Assembly (NCBI GenBank): GCA_017993715.1
Contig: JAGOME010000006.1
Location: 28,923 to 92,922 of the forward strand
Reading direction: 5' to 3'
Length of the DNA: 64,000 nt
Source of the DNA: Phycicoccus sp.
Lineage (GTDB): Bacteria > Actinomycetota > Actinomycetes > Actinomycetales > Dermatophilaceae
The notes below the pieces were generated by a model. That model was given only the letters and a program-made list of their open reading frames with translations. It was not told the origin of the DNA and did not search any database. This document shows, in pieces, positions 36,574-45,454 of the stretch. The position numbers were made by a program, and so were the translations under genes. Numbering within the stretch: the first letter of the stretch is position 1; the number at the start of each line of letters is the position of its first letter.

Positions 36574-38193
36574 ATGCTCGGGCCACGCCATACTGACCGC
36601 GTGAACGCCCGCCGGAGTCAGTCGATCACCCTGCGCGAGCTGGTCGCCTGGAATCGGCTCTCGGACGCGACCACGCTCGGTGGGCAGGGCGCGATGGATC
36701 GGGTCGCCCGGCGCGTCCACGTCGTGTCCTCCGCGGCCCGCGGCGACGAGGACTATCGCGATGCCGTGATCCTTCTGGACGGCCAGGCCCTGGCCGTCGA
36801 CACCTACGTGGTGGACCTGACGTTGCGATGGATGAGCGAGGCTGGCGCCCCCCTGCTCATCATCGTCTCGCCAGCGCACGACGTCGGCGTGGCCAGCGGA
36901 CGCCTCGCCGAACGCTCCGGGGTGCTCCTCCTGCGCACGCAGGACGGGCTCTTGGAGTTGGCCGACGCCCTGCGGGAGTTCATCGAGGCCCCCGTCAGGA
37001 CGGCTGCGCGGATCGTCGTCGACACGGTGGACCACCTCACCCAGGTCGCTCCTCAGCGCGGGGTCGACGGGATCCTCGAGGTGCTCGAGCGCCATCTCAA
37101 CGTCCGGGTGAGCCTGGTGGGCACGCAGGGCCAGGTGGTGGCGGGCCCGCCGCTCAGTCGCCCGCTGTCCGTCAAGGATCAACGCGCCGTGCAGCTCAGC
37201 GCCGATGAGGGGCACGACACGAGGATCGTGCATCCGGTGTCCCTGGTCAGCGGCGAGCCGCCGACCTTCTGGCTCGTCGCCGACCTGACCTCGCCGAGCG
37301 ATGTCATCCGCGACGTCACCCGCACGCTGCTCAAAGTGGGTGGCAGCTATGCCGCAACCAGACTCATCTCCGACCGGCTTCAACAGGAGCGTGATGCGCG
37401 GGCGCGGCTCGGGATCCTCAACGCCATTGTCGCGACACCGGACCGGCCCTCCCCCGCCCTGGCTCAACAACTGAGCACCCTGGGCTGGAAGACCGACGGG
37501 TGGATCAGCGTCACCCAGATCCGGGTGGCCGGGGCAGTCGACCCGGTCCTGGTCCTGGCCATGACGGATCAGGTGCGCGCGTGGCTGGCCGAGGTGGGGC
37601 TGAGCGGGCCGCTCATCGAGCGTCCCGACGGTTGGACGACCTGGACCATCCGGCTCGATGAGCCCGCACCGACGAGCTACGCCAGCGATGTGGCGGCCAT
37701 CCGGCGCGTGCTGCGTCAGTTCGTGGCCGACCGCCCCGACGCCCGCGCCTATGCGGGTCTGGGTCGGCCCTACCTCGGATTTCAAGGCCTGCGCACGAGT
37801 CTGGATGAGGCCGTGGAGGCGAGCACGATTGCCCAGGCCGGAGGCACCCGCACGGGGGTCCATCACATCGACGAGGTCGGACTCAAGCGCATCCTCGTCG
37901 GCTGGTACACCTCCGAGGAGTTCCGCAACTTCGCCCAGAGCCTGCTGCAGCCGGTGCTCAACATCGATACCGACGGGGAGCTCATCAGCACCCTGGACGT
38001 CTACCTGGACAACGAGTCCTCACCGACGGAGACGGCGCAGATTCTCGGCATTCACCGCAACACTGTGGTCAACCGGGTGGCGCGGGCCAAGATCGCCATG
38101 GCCGCCGACCTCGACGACCCGGACCAGCGGCTGGCCGTGCAGCTCGCCTGCCGCGCGATCAACCTGCGCGAGTCCGGCCAGGGTGATCCCTGA
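36574..38193 (+). CDS. PucR-family transcriptional regulator
   Basis: 539 residues. An N-terminal PucR domain (LRELVAWNRLSDATTLGGQ onward, to about 130), a central GAF/GGDEF-like region and the C-terminal HTH PTETAQILGIHRNTVVNRVARAK near 498-520. PucR proteins activate purine, allantoin or other nitrogen-compound catabolism in response to the substrate. Start: ATG at 36574 with GGGAGG 9 nt upstream; GTG at 36601 has no ribosome-binding site. Last gene of the catabolic operon and just upstream of the importer, it is the likely regulator of both. Confidence 0.88.
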   Translation: MLGPRHTDRVNARRSQSITLRELVAWNRLSDATTLGGQGAMDRVARRVHVVSSAARGDEDYRDAVILLDGQALAVDTYVVDLTLRWMSEAGAPLLIIVSPAHDVGVASGRLAERSGVLLLRTQDGLLELADALREFIEAPVRTAARIVVDTVDHLTQVAPQRGVDGILEVLERHLNVRVSLVGTQGQVVAGPPLSRPLSVKDQRAVQLSADEGHDTRIVHPVSLVSGEPPTFWLVADLTSPSDVIRDVTRTLLKVGGSYAATRLISDRLQQERDARARLGILNAIVATPDRPSPALAQQLSTLGWKTDGWISVTQIRVAGAVDPVLVLAMTDQVRAWLAEVGLSGPLIERPDGWTTWTIRLDEPAPTSYASDVAAIRRVLRQFVADRPDARAYAGLGRPYLGFQGLRTSLDEAVEASTIAQAGGTRTGVHHIDEVGLKRILVGWYTSEEFRNFAQSLLQPVLNIDTDGELISTLDVYLDNESSPTETAQILGIHRNTVVNRVARAKIAMAADLDDPDQRLAVQLACRAINLRESGQGDP

Positions 38194-38238
38194 GAGTCCG
38201 TTCTGCCGCAGGGAAGGCGAAACGCTGCGCCAGATCCC

Positions 38239-38258
38239 CTTTTGTTGTGCATTGTGCG
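38239..38258 (+). promoter_or_regulatory. promoter element of the ABC importer (putative PucR site)
   Basis: CTTTTGTTGTGCATTGTGCG matches the element at 32792 in 16 of 20 bases and includes a direct repeat of TTGTGC. It is 68 bp before the start of the binding-protein gene, on the same strand. Confidence 0.5.
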
Positions 38259-38325
38259 CCTGTCTGGGTGGTCGTGTGCTCCTTACCCTCGACCCACCCC
38301 ACCTTCCAATGACAAGGGACCAGAG

Positions 38326-39339
38326 ATGAAAACACCTGTCCGGCACGCCCTCGTCGGCGCCGTCGCCTTGACAGCAGCCCTCAGCCTCAACGCGTGCGCG
38401 CTCACCAGCTCAGGGGACACGGCCGAGGCGGACACGATCGAGATCGCCTACCTGTCCGCCAGCTCGGCCAACACATGGCTCGCTGCCTCGGCCAAGGAGA
38501 TGAAGGCTCTCGCCGAGAAGGACGGGGTCAAGATCACCGAGTTCGACGCCAAGTTCGAGGCCGGCAAGACGGCCAAGCAGATCCAGGACGTCATCGCGGC
38601 CAAGAAGTACGACGGCATCATCGTGGCGACGATCGACGGGGTCGGGGCGGCCCCGGCGATCGAGGAGGCGATCGCAGCCGGGATCAAGGTGGTGATCCTC
38701 AACCAGATCGTCGGCGAGAAACTCGACACCGCCGACCCGCAGGTCGAGGGTGTGTCCGCCTCCGTGCTGGCGCCGCCGACGGGCACCGGTGAGCGGCTCG
38801 GCCAGCTCACCGTCAAGGCGTGCGAGGGCTTCAACCCGTGCGACGTGGTCTACATGTACGGCATCAAGGGCTCGCCAGTCGACACCGCCGTCCGCCAGGG
38901 CTGGGAGTCGGTGGTCAGCCAGACCCCCGGCATCACGGTCATCGCCGAGGCCGAGGGCGGCTTCCTCGGGACCGACGAACCGCGCAAGGCCATGCAGGAC
39001 GTGCTCCAGGCCCACCCGACCTTCCAGGTCCTCGCCGGCGCCGGTGACCAGCAGATCCTCGGGGCCAACCTCGCCCTCGAAGCGGCCGGCAAGACCGACG
39101 TGCGGGCCGTCTCCGTGGGCGGGTCCGAGCCGGCCATCGCCGCGATCAAGGCCAAGACCTGGTTCGGCGACGTCGCCGGAGTCCCCGTAGACGAGGGCAA
39201 GGCGGCCTATGAGGCGATGATGGCCGCCATCAAGGACGGCACGGTCAGCGGCGGTATCGACGTCGTCTCCAACCTCCCCGACGGCGGACTCATCACGCAG
39301 GACAACGTGGGCGACTTCACCGCCCAATGGGCTGGCTGA
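38326..39339 (+). CDS. ribose-type (periplasmic-binding 4) substrate-binding lipoprotein
   Basis: 337 residues. Lipoprotein signal with lipobox LNAC at about residue 24. The mature part has the type I binding-protein fold: IAYLSASSANTWLAASAKEM, the hinge region QIQDVIAAKKYDGIIVATIDG, and a two-Cys loop CEGFNPCDV that may form a disulfide. AGGGA ahead of the ATG. First gene of a three-gene importer; its ligand is probably the substrate of the DUF917-HyuA-M19 operon, not a sugar, by context. Confidence 0.88.
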   Translation: MKTPVRHALVGAVALTAALSLNACALTSSGDTAEADTIEIAYLSASSANTWLAASAKEMKALAEKDGVKITEFDAKFEAGKTAKQIQDVIAAKKYDGIIVATIDGVGAAPAIEEAIAAGIKVVILNQIVGEKLDTADPQVEGVSASVLAPPTGTGERLGQLTVKACEGFNPCDVVYMYGIKGSPVDTAVRQGWESVVSQTPGITVIAEAEGGFLGTDEPRKAMQDVLQAHPTFQVLAGAGDQQILGANLALEAAGKTDVRAVSVGGSEPAIAAIKAKTWFGDVAGVPVDEGKAAYEAMMAAIKDGTVSGGIDVVSNLPDGGLITQDNVGDFTAQWAG

Positions 39340-39345
39340 TCCCCG

Positions 39346-40875
39346 ATGCCCGCACCGCTCATCACCGTCCGGTCTCTGGACAAGTCGTTCGACTCGATCC
39401 GCGCCCTGCGCGGCGTCGACCTCGACGTCCACGCCGGGACCATCCACGCGCTGGTCGGTGAGAACGGTGCGGGCAAGTCCACGCTCGGCAAGATTCTGGC
39501 CGGCGTCTATCACCGCGACGCAGGTGAGATCACGCTGCGTGGCGAGCACGTGGCATTCCGAAGTCCTGCCGATGCCCTCGCCCACGGGGTGACCATCGTT
39601 GCCCAAGAGATCGCGCTGGTCGGGACTCGATCCGTGGTGGAGACCGTCTTCCTCGGCTCGGAGCCGCATCGCGGGCCTTTCGTCGACGGCCGGGAACTGC
39701 GCCGGCGCTACGACGACCTGGTCGAGGCGACCGGGATCTGCGTGCCCCCCGACGAGGTTGTCGACCGCTTGACCATCGCGGATCAGCAGAAGGTCGAGAT
39801 CCTGCGGGCACTGGCCCGGCGATCCGAGGTCATCGTCATGGACGAGCCCACGGCTCGCCTCGCGACTCACGAGGCGGCCGCGCTCATGGAGACGTTCCGC
39901 CAGTTGCGCGCTCGCGGCACGACGATCCTGTTCGTCTCCCATTTCCTCGACGAGGTGCTCTCCGTCGCCGACACGGTGACGGTGCTGAGGGACGGTGCCC
40001 TCGTCGACACCCGTCCGGTGGCGGAGTTCACCCACGACAGCCTCATCGAGTCGATGATCGGGCGGAGCCTGGAGGCGACGTTCCCGGCCAAGGAGCTCCG
40101 TCCCGCGGCGGCGCCCGTCTTGATCGTCGAGGGGCTCCGTCGGGCGGGCGTCTTCGAGGACGTGTCCTTCACGGTGGGGGAGGGCGAGATCGTCGTGCTC
40201 GCCGGCCTCGTGGGATCTGGCCGCAGCGAGGTGGTCCGAGCGCTGTTCGGGGCGGACCCGGTCACGGGCGGAGCTGTTCATCTGGACCAGGAGGCGATCG
40301 CCTTCACCCATCCCGCTCAGGCCCTCAAGCGCCGCGTCTCGCTCATCCCCGAGTCGCGCAAGACGGAGGGTCTCTTCCTGGACTTCTCCCTGACCGACAA
40401 CATCGTGCTGCCCGTCCTGCGTCGGTTTGTGTCAGGCGGCGTGATCAGTGCCCGCCGTGCCCTGCATGGCGCCGAGCAGGCCATGGCCTCGGTCGGCGTC
40501 AAGGCGGCCTCGGGACGGGTGCCGGCGACGTCGCTATCGGGTGGCAATCAGCAGAAGGTGCTGTTTGCCCGATCCCTCCTCGGGCAGCCGCGGCTGCTCA
40601 TCGCCGATGAGCCCACCCGCGGCGTGGACGTCGGCGCGAAACGGCAGATCTACGAACTCGTCGTCGACCACGCGCGCTCAGGGATGGGCGTGGTTGTCGT
40701 CTCCTCCGAGATGGAAGAAGTCATCGGCTTGGCACACAAGGTGGTGGTGATGCGTCAGGGACGACTGGCCGGCCAGTTGACCGGCGCCGACATCAACGAA
40801 AGCTCGATTGCCCGCCTGGCCTTCGGCCAGAACACCGGGGCGCGCGCCGACGCCCCCCAGGAGGCTGGATCATGA
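39346..40875 (+). CDS. ribose-type ABC importer ATPase with two nucleotide-binding domains
   Basis: 509 residues. Domain 1 has Walker A GENGAGKST and Walker B VIVMDEPTA, with LTIADQQKVEI in the signature position. Domain 2 has the degenerate GLVGSGRSE typical of RbsA/MglA proteins, a proper LSGGNQQKV and LLIADEPTRGVDVG. One catalytic site per protein is normal for this group. It follows the binding-protein gene by 6 nt and overlaps the permease by 4 nt. Confidence 0.93.
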   Translation: MPAPLITVRSLDKSFDSIRALRGVDLDVHAGTIHALVGENGAGKSTLGKILAGVYHRDAGEITLRGEHVAFRSPADALAHGVTIVAQEIALVGTRSVVETVFLGSEPHRGPFVDGRELRRRYDDLVEATGICVPPDEVVDRLTIADQQKVEILRALARRSEVIVMDEPTARLATHEAAALMETFRQLRARGTTILFVSHFLDEVLSVADTVTVLRDGALVDTRPVAEFTHDSLIESMIGRSLEATFPAKELRPAAAPVLIVEGLRRAGVFEDVSFTVGEGEIVVLAGLVGSGRSEVVRALFGADPVTGGAVHLDQEAIAFTHPAQALKRRVSLIPESRKTEGLFLDFSLTDNIVLPVLRRFVSGGVISARRALHGAEQAMASVGVKAASGRVPATSLSGGNQQKVLFARSLLGQPRLLIADEPTRGVDVGAKRQIYELVVDHARSGMGVVVVSSEMEEVIGLAHKVVVMRQGRLAGQLTGADINESSIARLAFGQNTGARADAPQEAGS

Positions 40876-41864
40876 CGACGGTCAACACCACACCACGACC
40901 CCCGGCAGACCCGGTGAATGCCGCCCGCTCCGGCTGGCTGCGGTCGTCCCTGGCCGCCTACGGCATCGTCTGGGCCGCTGCCGGCATCTTCATCATCCTG
41001 TCGCTGACGACGCCGGGCTTCTTTGCCATGGGCAACGTCGCCAACATCCTCGATCAGCAGTCCGCAGTCCTCATCGCCGCAGCCCCCTTGACGCTCGTGC
41101 TCATCGCCGGCCACTTCGACGTGAGCCTGTCTGCGGTGTATGTGACCGCGCCCCTGGTCGGGATCCAGGTCGGTATCAGCACCGGATCCATGGTGTGGGG
41201 GACGTGCGCGGGCGTGCTGGCGGGCCTCGTGGCCGGTCTGATCAACGCGACGCTGATCGTCGTGCTCCGGATCAACTCGTTCATCAGCACCCTGGCGTCG
41301 TCCTACGTGATCATGGGGATCGGCTATCTGGTCAGCGCCCAGTCGATCCTGATCCCCCCGAGCCGAACCTTCCGCGACTTCGCGACGACCAAGTTTCTCG
41401 GGCTGACCAGTGCCACGTGGTTGGCCTTCGCGGTGGTCGCCTTCTTCTGGGTGTTGCTCGCGGCGACGCGTTTCGGTCGCTACGTCTACGCCACCGGCGC
41501 CAACCCGCAGGCTGCCATCCTCTCTGGGGTGCGGACCGGGCGGATCGTCATGACGACGTTCATGCTCACCGGTGCGGCCGCCGGGTTCGCCGGGATGGTC
41601 AACGCCTCGCAGAGCATGAGTGCGCAGGCCACCGACGACTTCAGCTTTGTGTTCGGGGCCTTGGCGGCGGTGGTTGTCGGTGGGACGTCGATTGCCGGTG
41701 GCGCCGGCGCCGTGTGGCGCACCGTGGCGGGTGCCTTGTTCATCGCCATGATGAACAACGGGTTCAACCTCAATCAGGTCGATCCCATCTACCAGCGGAT
41801 CATCCTCGGGGTCGTCATCCTCGTGGCCGTCGCCATCGATGCGTTCGCGCGGGCTCGCCGGTAG
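40872..41864 (+). CDS. ribose-type ABC importer permease
   Basis: 330 residues, about nine transmembrane helices. The BPD_transp_2 pattern is clear: LVLIAGHFDVSLSAVYVTAP after helix 2 (in place of the GGIDLSVG motif), and the coupling region ATGANPQAAILSGVRTGRIV. It probably acts as a homodimer with the ATPase above. GAATGCCG occurs near the start (40916). Confidence 0.92.
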   Translation: MTTVNTTPRPPADPVNAARSGWLRSSLAAYGIVWAAAGIFIILSLTTPGFFAMGNVANILDQQSAVLIAAAPLTLVLIAGHFDVSLSAVYVTAPLVGIQVGISTGSMVWGTCAGVLAGLVAGLINATLIVVLRINSFISTLASSYVIMGIGYLVSAQSILIPPSRTFRDFATTKFLGLTSATWLAFAVVAFFWVLLAATRFGRYVYATGANPQAAILSGVRTGRIVMTTFMLTGAAAGFAGMVNASQSMSAQATDDFSFVFGALAAVVVGGTSIAGGAGAVWRTVAGALFIAMMNNGFNLNQVDPIYQRIILGVVILVAVAIDAFARARR

Positions 41865-42249
41865 TCACGAGTCGAGCCGCCGGGTGGTTGTCCTCGTCAG
41901 TCCTCGAGGAGCGTGAGCCAGCTCTCGCTGGCTGTCGGATCGCTGGCGACGGCGGCCCCCAGCAGGACCGGGACGTCCCCCTGCTTGGCCTCGTGAGAGC
42001 GCGGGCCCGCCGAGGCGACCGACCCGACGTGCCTGGTCCCTGCCCCAGTGCGTAAGGGGCGCGACGGCATTCGCATCTCCGACGGTGGACAACCCCGAGC
42101 GGAACGGGCCGCAACCCCGGTTCACCCACCGGAGTCGAGATGACGCGACACGCTGACGATTCGCGAATGCCGTCCGCGCGTCACGTCATCTCGTGGGCCC
42201 GGATCGCAGCCGGGATCGCCGGGGTGGGCGCGGCGGGTAGCGTGCGGGC
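41865..42249. other. gene-poor gap with a possible 60-codon minus-strand frame
   Basis: No convincing gene. A minus-strand frame of 59-60 codons from an ATG at 42074-42076 to a TGA at 41897-41899 has high third-position GC and ends GAAVASDPTASESWLTLLED, which looks like a real protein tail, but no family is recognised and no ribosome-binding site is seen. It may be a remnant. Two octamer copies lie at 42065 and 42165. Confidence 0.3.
42136..42193. repeat. imperfect inverted repeat before the DUF4177 gene
   Basis: Arms 42136-42153 and 42176-42193 pair at 15 of 18 positions around a 22-nt centre that contains ATTCGCGAAT and a GAATGCCG copy. It may be a terminator of leftward transcription or an operator. 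Confidence 0.45.
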
Positions 42250-42450
42250 ATGGCATACGAGTACAAGGTCGTGGAGCTCCGTGAGGGGCTCATGGGCGGC
42301 AAGATGTCCGGCGGCAAGCTCGAGGGCATCCTCAATGACCACGCCCGCGAAGGCTGGCGAGTCAAGGCGATCACCGCGACCGAGGTCAAGGGGCGCGTGG
42401 GGCCCGGTGGTGTGGAGGGGCTGCTCGTGACGTTCGAACGCGCGGTCTAA
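42250..42450 (+). CDS. DUF4177 small protein
   Basis: 66 residues. MAYEYKVVELREGLMGGKMS followed by LEGILNDHAREGWRVKAITA and a final LLVTFER is the full DUF4177 pattern: a short alpha/beta protein of unknown role found across bacteria. Weak ribosome-binding site. It converges on the LysR gene with a 6-bp gap. Confidence 0.75.
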   Translation: MAYEYKVVELREGLMGGKMSGGKLEGILNDHAREGWRVKAITATEVKGRVGPGGVEGLLVTFERAV

Positions 42451-42456
42451 CCGGGG

Positions 42457-43359
42457 TCACGAGATCGGCTCCATGCCGAAGGGCGCCATCTCCATCGCCA
42501 GGTCGATGAAGGCCGCCGCGGCGGGGGAGAGCGGTCCTTCGCGGCGGACGATGCCGATGTCGTGCGAGACCATCGGGGTGGTCAGCCTTGTCAGGGCTCC
42601 GAGGTCGGCCGCCTCCTGTGCGAGGTGGTCAGGCAGGAATGCCGCGCCGACGCCGGCCAGGACCAGCTTGACGATCGATGCCCGATAGATCGTCTCGAGG
42701 ATCACGCGGGGTTCCTCCACACCGGCCTGCCCGAGAGCGTCCTCCAGGCGCCGCCGCGACGGGGTGCCCACGGGCGTGGTGATGAGCGGCAGGCTCCCGA
42801 GGAAAGACAGGTCGACTGGCGAGGGGCCAGGGTCGGGGCTGCCTGGCGGCAGGACGAGATAGAACACCTGGCGGCCGAGTGGCAGGGAGACCAGCGCCGA
42901 GGACTTCACCGGCAGGTGCACCACCCCGAGCTCGCACTGGCCGCCGCCGACGATGAGGTCGGCCCCGCCGGGGATGTCGGCATCGGTGATGTTGATCCGC
43001 ACCTGGCGGTAGCCAGAAGCGAACCGCCCAAGGATCGCTGTGAGCGGATGGGCCGAGATTGTGGGTGTTGAGGCGATATCCAGGACGCCATCAAGGCCGC
43101 CGCGCACCTTGGCGACGGCGGCGTGGGCAATGGCGTGGTCGCGCAGGATCTGGCGAGCCGAGGGGAGGAGCACTTCCCCGGCGGAGGTGAGTTTGACGGT
43201 CCGGCCGACCCGATGAAACAGCGGGGTGCCCAGATCCTTCTCCAGGGATGCGATGGCCTGCGACAGGGAGGGCTGACTCACGTGCTCGGCCTCGGCGGCC
43301 CGGCTGAAACCCCCGTGCTGAACCACAGCGACGAAATACTCAAGCTGGCGGCGCTCCAT
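42457..43359 (-). CDS. LysR-family regulator
   Basis: 300 residues. HTH at 1-60: QLEYFVAVVQHGGFSRAAEAEHVSQPSLSQAIASLEKDLG, then the periplasmic-binding-like sensor domain. The start at MERRQLEYF (43359) is family-typical; upstream alternatives at 43371 (ATG) and 43383 (TTG) would overlap or touch the LysR box at 43383-43397. It is divergent from the organosulfate operon and the likely regulator, activating when a substrate-derived ligand binds. Confidence 0.88.
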   Translation of the reverse strand: MERRQLEYFVAVVQHGGFSRAAEAEHVSQPSLSQAIASLEKDLGTPLFHRVGRTVKLTSAGEVLLPSARQILRDHAIAHAAVAKVRGGLDGVLDIASTPTISAHPLTAILGRFASGYRQVRINITDADIPGGADLIVGGGQCELGVVHLPVKSSALVSLPLGRQVFYLVLPPGSPDPGPSPVDLSFLGSLPLITTPVGTPSRRRLEDALGQAGVEEPRVILETIYRASIVKLVLAGVGAAFLPDHLAQEAADLGALTRLTTPMVSHDIGIVRREGPLSPAAAAFIDLAMEMAPFGMEPIS

Positions 43360-43382
43360 GCGCGACAGCATCGCCCTGTTCA

Positions 43383-43397
43383 ATAGGAGTTGTCTAT
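43383..43397 (-). promoter_or_regulatory. LysR box next to the lysR start
   Basis: ATAGGAGTTGTCTAT on the plus strand: ATAG-N7-CTAT, a T-N11-A LysR site. Read on the minus strand it belongs to a 23-bp element (43375-43397) that matches 43540-43562 at about 18 of 23 positions. Its position at the lysR start fits autoregulation. Confidence 0.65.
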
Positions 43398-43539
43398 AGG
43401 CGCGGGCGAGATTCTGAATGCCGCCAATGCCTTTTTCTGTCGAGGTCTCAGGCTGCCCACGCCGGGCTGCACTCGGCGAATGCCCCGTTCAGAGTCATGG
43501 CGGAGCGCAAACAGGATCGTGGAGTCGGGAACCCTTTAC

Positions 43540-43554
43540 ATAGTGAATTCCTAT
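43540..43554 (+). promoter_or_regulatory. LysR box upstream of the organosulfate operon
   Basis: ATAGTGAATTCCTAT is again ATAG-N7-CTAT. It is 123 bp before the binding-protein start. The rest of the 317-bp intergenic stretch shows only one GAATGCCG copy (43416). Confidence 0.65.
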
Positions 43555-43676
43555 TGAGCGGGTACGAACTTTCCATTGGACGCGGATCTGACACTGCCGT
43601 CACTCTTGTCCGAACGGTCGCCAACGGCGGTGACCGACCTGCGCAGCGTGGCTGCCCTGTCACAAAGGACGTGCTC

Positions 43677-44684
43677 ATGAACCGCTCCATCAAGGCCCTT
43701 GTCGCCGGCACCGCGCTGGCCAGCTTTGCCCTCGCCGGCTGTGGCAGCTCCGACAGTTCATCGTCGAGCGGCGACGAGGGTGGCCTGACCACGGTCAAGG
43801 TCGCCTACACCCCGATCACCGCCGTCGGCGCTCTCGTTGTTGGCGAGCAGCAGGGCTTCTTCAAGGAGGAGGGCCTCACGCTGGAGCTGCAGCAGGTCGA
43901 CAACCCGCCCGCCGGGATCGCCGCCGTCGCCGGGGGCAGCGTTGACTACAACTACGCGCCGTCGATCCCGATCGTCAACGCCGTCGCCAACGGCGTGAAG
44001 ATCAAGGTCGCGGCCGCCGCCGACGGCTACGCCGAGGGCACTAAGGCCAAGTTCGAGGCCGACCCGGCCTCGGTCGACGACGACACGGCCCTCCTCGTCG
44101 CCGGCGGGAGCGCCATCACCTCCCCCAAGGACCTCTCCGGCAAGACCGTCGCGGTGCCCGCCCGCGGTGCCCAGCTCGAGGTCACCATCGCCCACGCCAT
44201 CAAGGAGGCCGGGGGCGACCCGACGACGGTCAACTGGATCACGCTGGACTTCCCGAGCGCCCTGTCCTCCCTCAAGGACGGCCGGATCGACGCCGCCGGG
44301 GTCGTTCAGCCGTTCGTGTCCAACGGCACCGAGCAGGGGGACGTGGTCCTGGCCAAGCCGGGCCTGGGCTTCTTCGATGACGGCGCCGTGGGCATGTGGG
44401 TGACCAGCGAGAAGTACGCCACGGACAATCCTGAGCTCGTCGCCAAGTACCAGCGCGCCATCGTCAAGACCAACGAGTACTCCAACGCTCACGTCGACGA
44501 GGTGTATGCCGCCGCGAGCGAGCTGCTCAAGATCGACCTCGCGACCCTCAAGGCCGGCGCCGCGCCGTACTTCACTCCGACGGTCAAGGTCGAGGACCTG
44601 GGCAGCGTCGTCACCAAGCTCGACGCGCTCGGCTTCTTGAAGGCCCCGGTCGATGCCAATGCCGTCATGATCGCCCAGCCATGA
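43677..44684 (+). CDS. NMT1/TauA-like substrate-binding lipoprotein
   Basis: 335 residues. Lipobox LAGC at about residue 22 and a Ser-rich linker. The NMT1/THI5-like binding fold shows KVAYTPITAVGALVVGEQQGFFKEEGLTLEL, DYNYAPSIPIVNAVANGV and KDLSGKTVAVPARGAQLEVT. The family binds taurine, alkanesulfonates, aryl sulfonates, nitrate, thiamine precursors or similar. AAGGA 8-9 nt before the ATG. It heads an operon of six genes and overlaps the next by 4 nt. Confidence 0.88.
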   Translation: MNRSIKALVAGTALASFALAGCGSSDSSSSSGDEGGLTTVKVAYTPITAVGALVVGEQQGFFKEEGLTLELQQVDNPPAGIAAVAGGSVDYNYAPSIPIVNAVANGVKIKVAAAADGYAEGTKAKFEADPASVDDDTALLVAGGSAITSPKDLSGKTVAVPARGAQLEVTIAHAIKEAGGDPTTVNWITLDFPSALSSLKDGRIDAAGVVQPFVSNGTEQGDVVLAKPGLGFFDDGAVGMWVTSEKYATDNPELVAKYQRAIVKTNEYSNAHVDEVYAAASELLKIDLATLKAGAAPYFTPTVKVEDLGSVVTKLDALGFLKAPVDANAVMIAQP

Positions 44685-45454
44685 CGCGCACTCGCCGCCT
44701 GACCGTCCAGGCGATCAGCGTGGTGCTCGCCCTCCTCGCCTGGCAGTTCCTCGTCACGGTGCCGTTCAAGGACCAGCCCTTCGCCACCGTGCCCGAGATC
44801 GGCTCCGCGCTGGTCTCCCTGGCCAGCGACCCGGATTTCTGGGTCGCGGTCTGGGAGACCGTCAAGGTCGCCTTCCTCGGCTTGGCGCTCTCGACCGTCG
44901 TCGGGGTGGCCGTTGGCGTGCTCATCGGGCAGTCCGAGTTCGCCTTCCGGTCCAGCCGGTTCATCATCGAGTTCTTCAAGCCGCTGCCGCCCATCGTGGT
45001 GCTGCCGCTGCTGATCCTCGTCCTTGGCCCGACGCCGACCATGGGCGTAACCTTGGTCTTCCTCGGCTGCGTGTTCGTCCTGGCCACGCAGACCGCGGTC
45101 GGTGTCCACGACATCGACCCGGTGGCCATGCAGACCGCCCGGTCCTTCCGGCTCACCGCCTGGCAGCGGCTGCGCAGCCTGATTGTCCCCACGGCATTCC
45201 CGTTCGTCGCCACCGGCGTGCGGATCTGTGCCTCGGGCGCCATCGTCATCGCCCTGGTCTCGGAGATCATCGGTGGCGCCCCCGGGCTGGGCAAGGAACT
45301 GTCCAACGCCCGGGTGGCGGCCGACTATCCATCGACCTACGCCCTCGTCGTCGTCTTCGGCATCCTCGGGGTCCTGGTCAACAGCGTCATCAGCCGGGTC
45401 GAGCACCGCGTGCTCTTCTGGCACGCGTCTGTGCGATCGGAGCTTCCGGCATGA
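44681..45454 (+). CDS. TauC/SsuC-like ABC permease 1
   Basis: 257 residues, six helices. Coupling-region pattern IDPVAMQTARSFRLTAWQRLRSLIVPTAFPFVATGVR is typical of the BPD_transp_1 permeases of the sulfonate/nitrate group. Overlaps both neighbours by 4 nt. Together with the next gene it supplies a pair of non-identical permeases. Confidence 0.9.
   Translation: MTRTRRLTVQAISVVLALLAWQFLVTVPFKDQPFATVPEIGSALVSLASDPDFWVAVWETVKVAFLGLALSTVVGVAVGVLIGQSEFAFRSSRFIIEFFKPLPPIVVLPLLILVLGPTPTMGVTLVFLGCVFVLATQTAVGVHDIDPVAMQTARSFRLTAWQRLRSLIVPTAFPFVATGVRICASGAIVIALVSEIIGGAPGLGKELSNARVAADYPSTYALVVVFGILGVLVNSVISRVEHRVLFWHASVRSELPA

Noticed and set aside
38410..40311. 633-codon minus-strand frame across the importer genes
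   Set aside because: Antisense to a complete binding protein and ATPase; His/Asp/Arg-rich with no domain.
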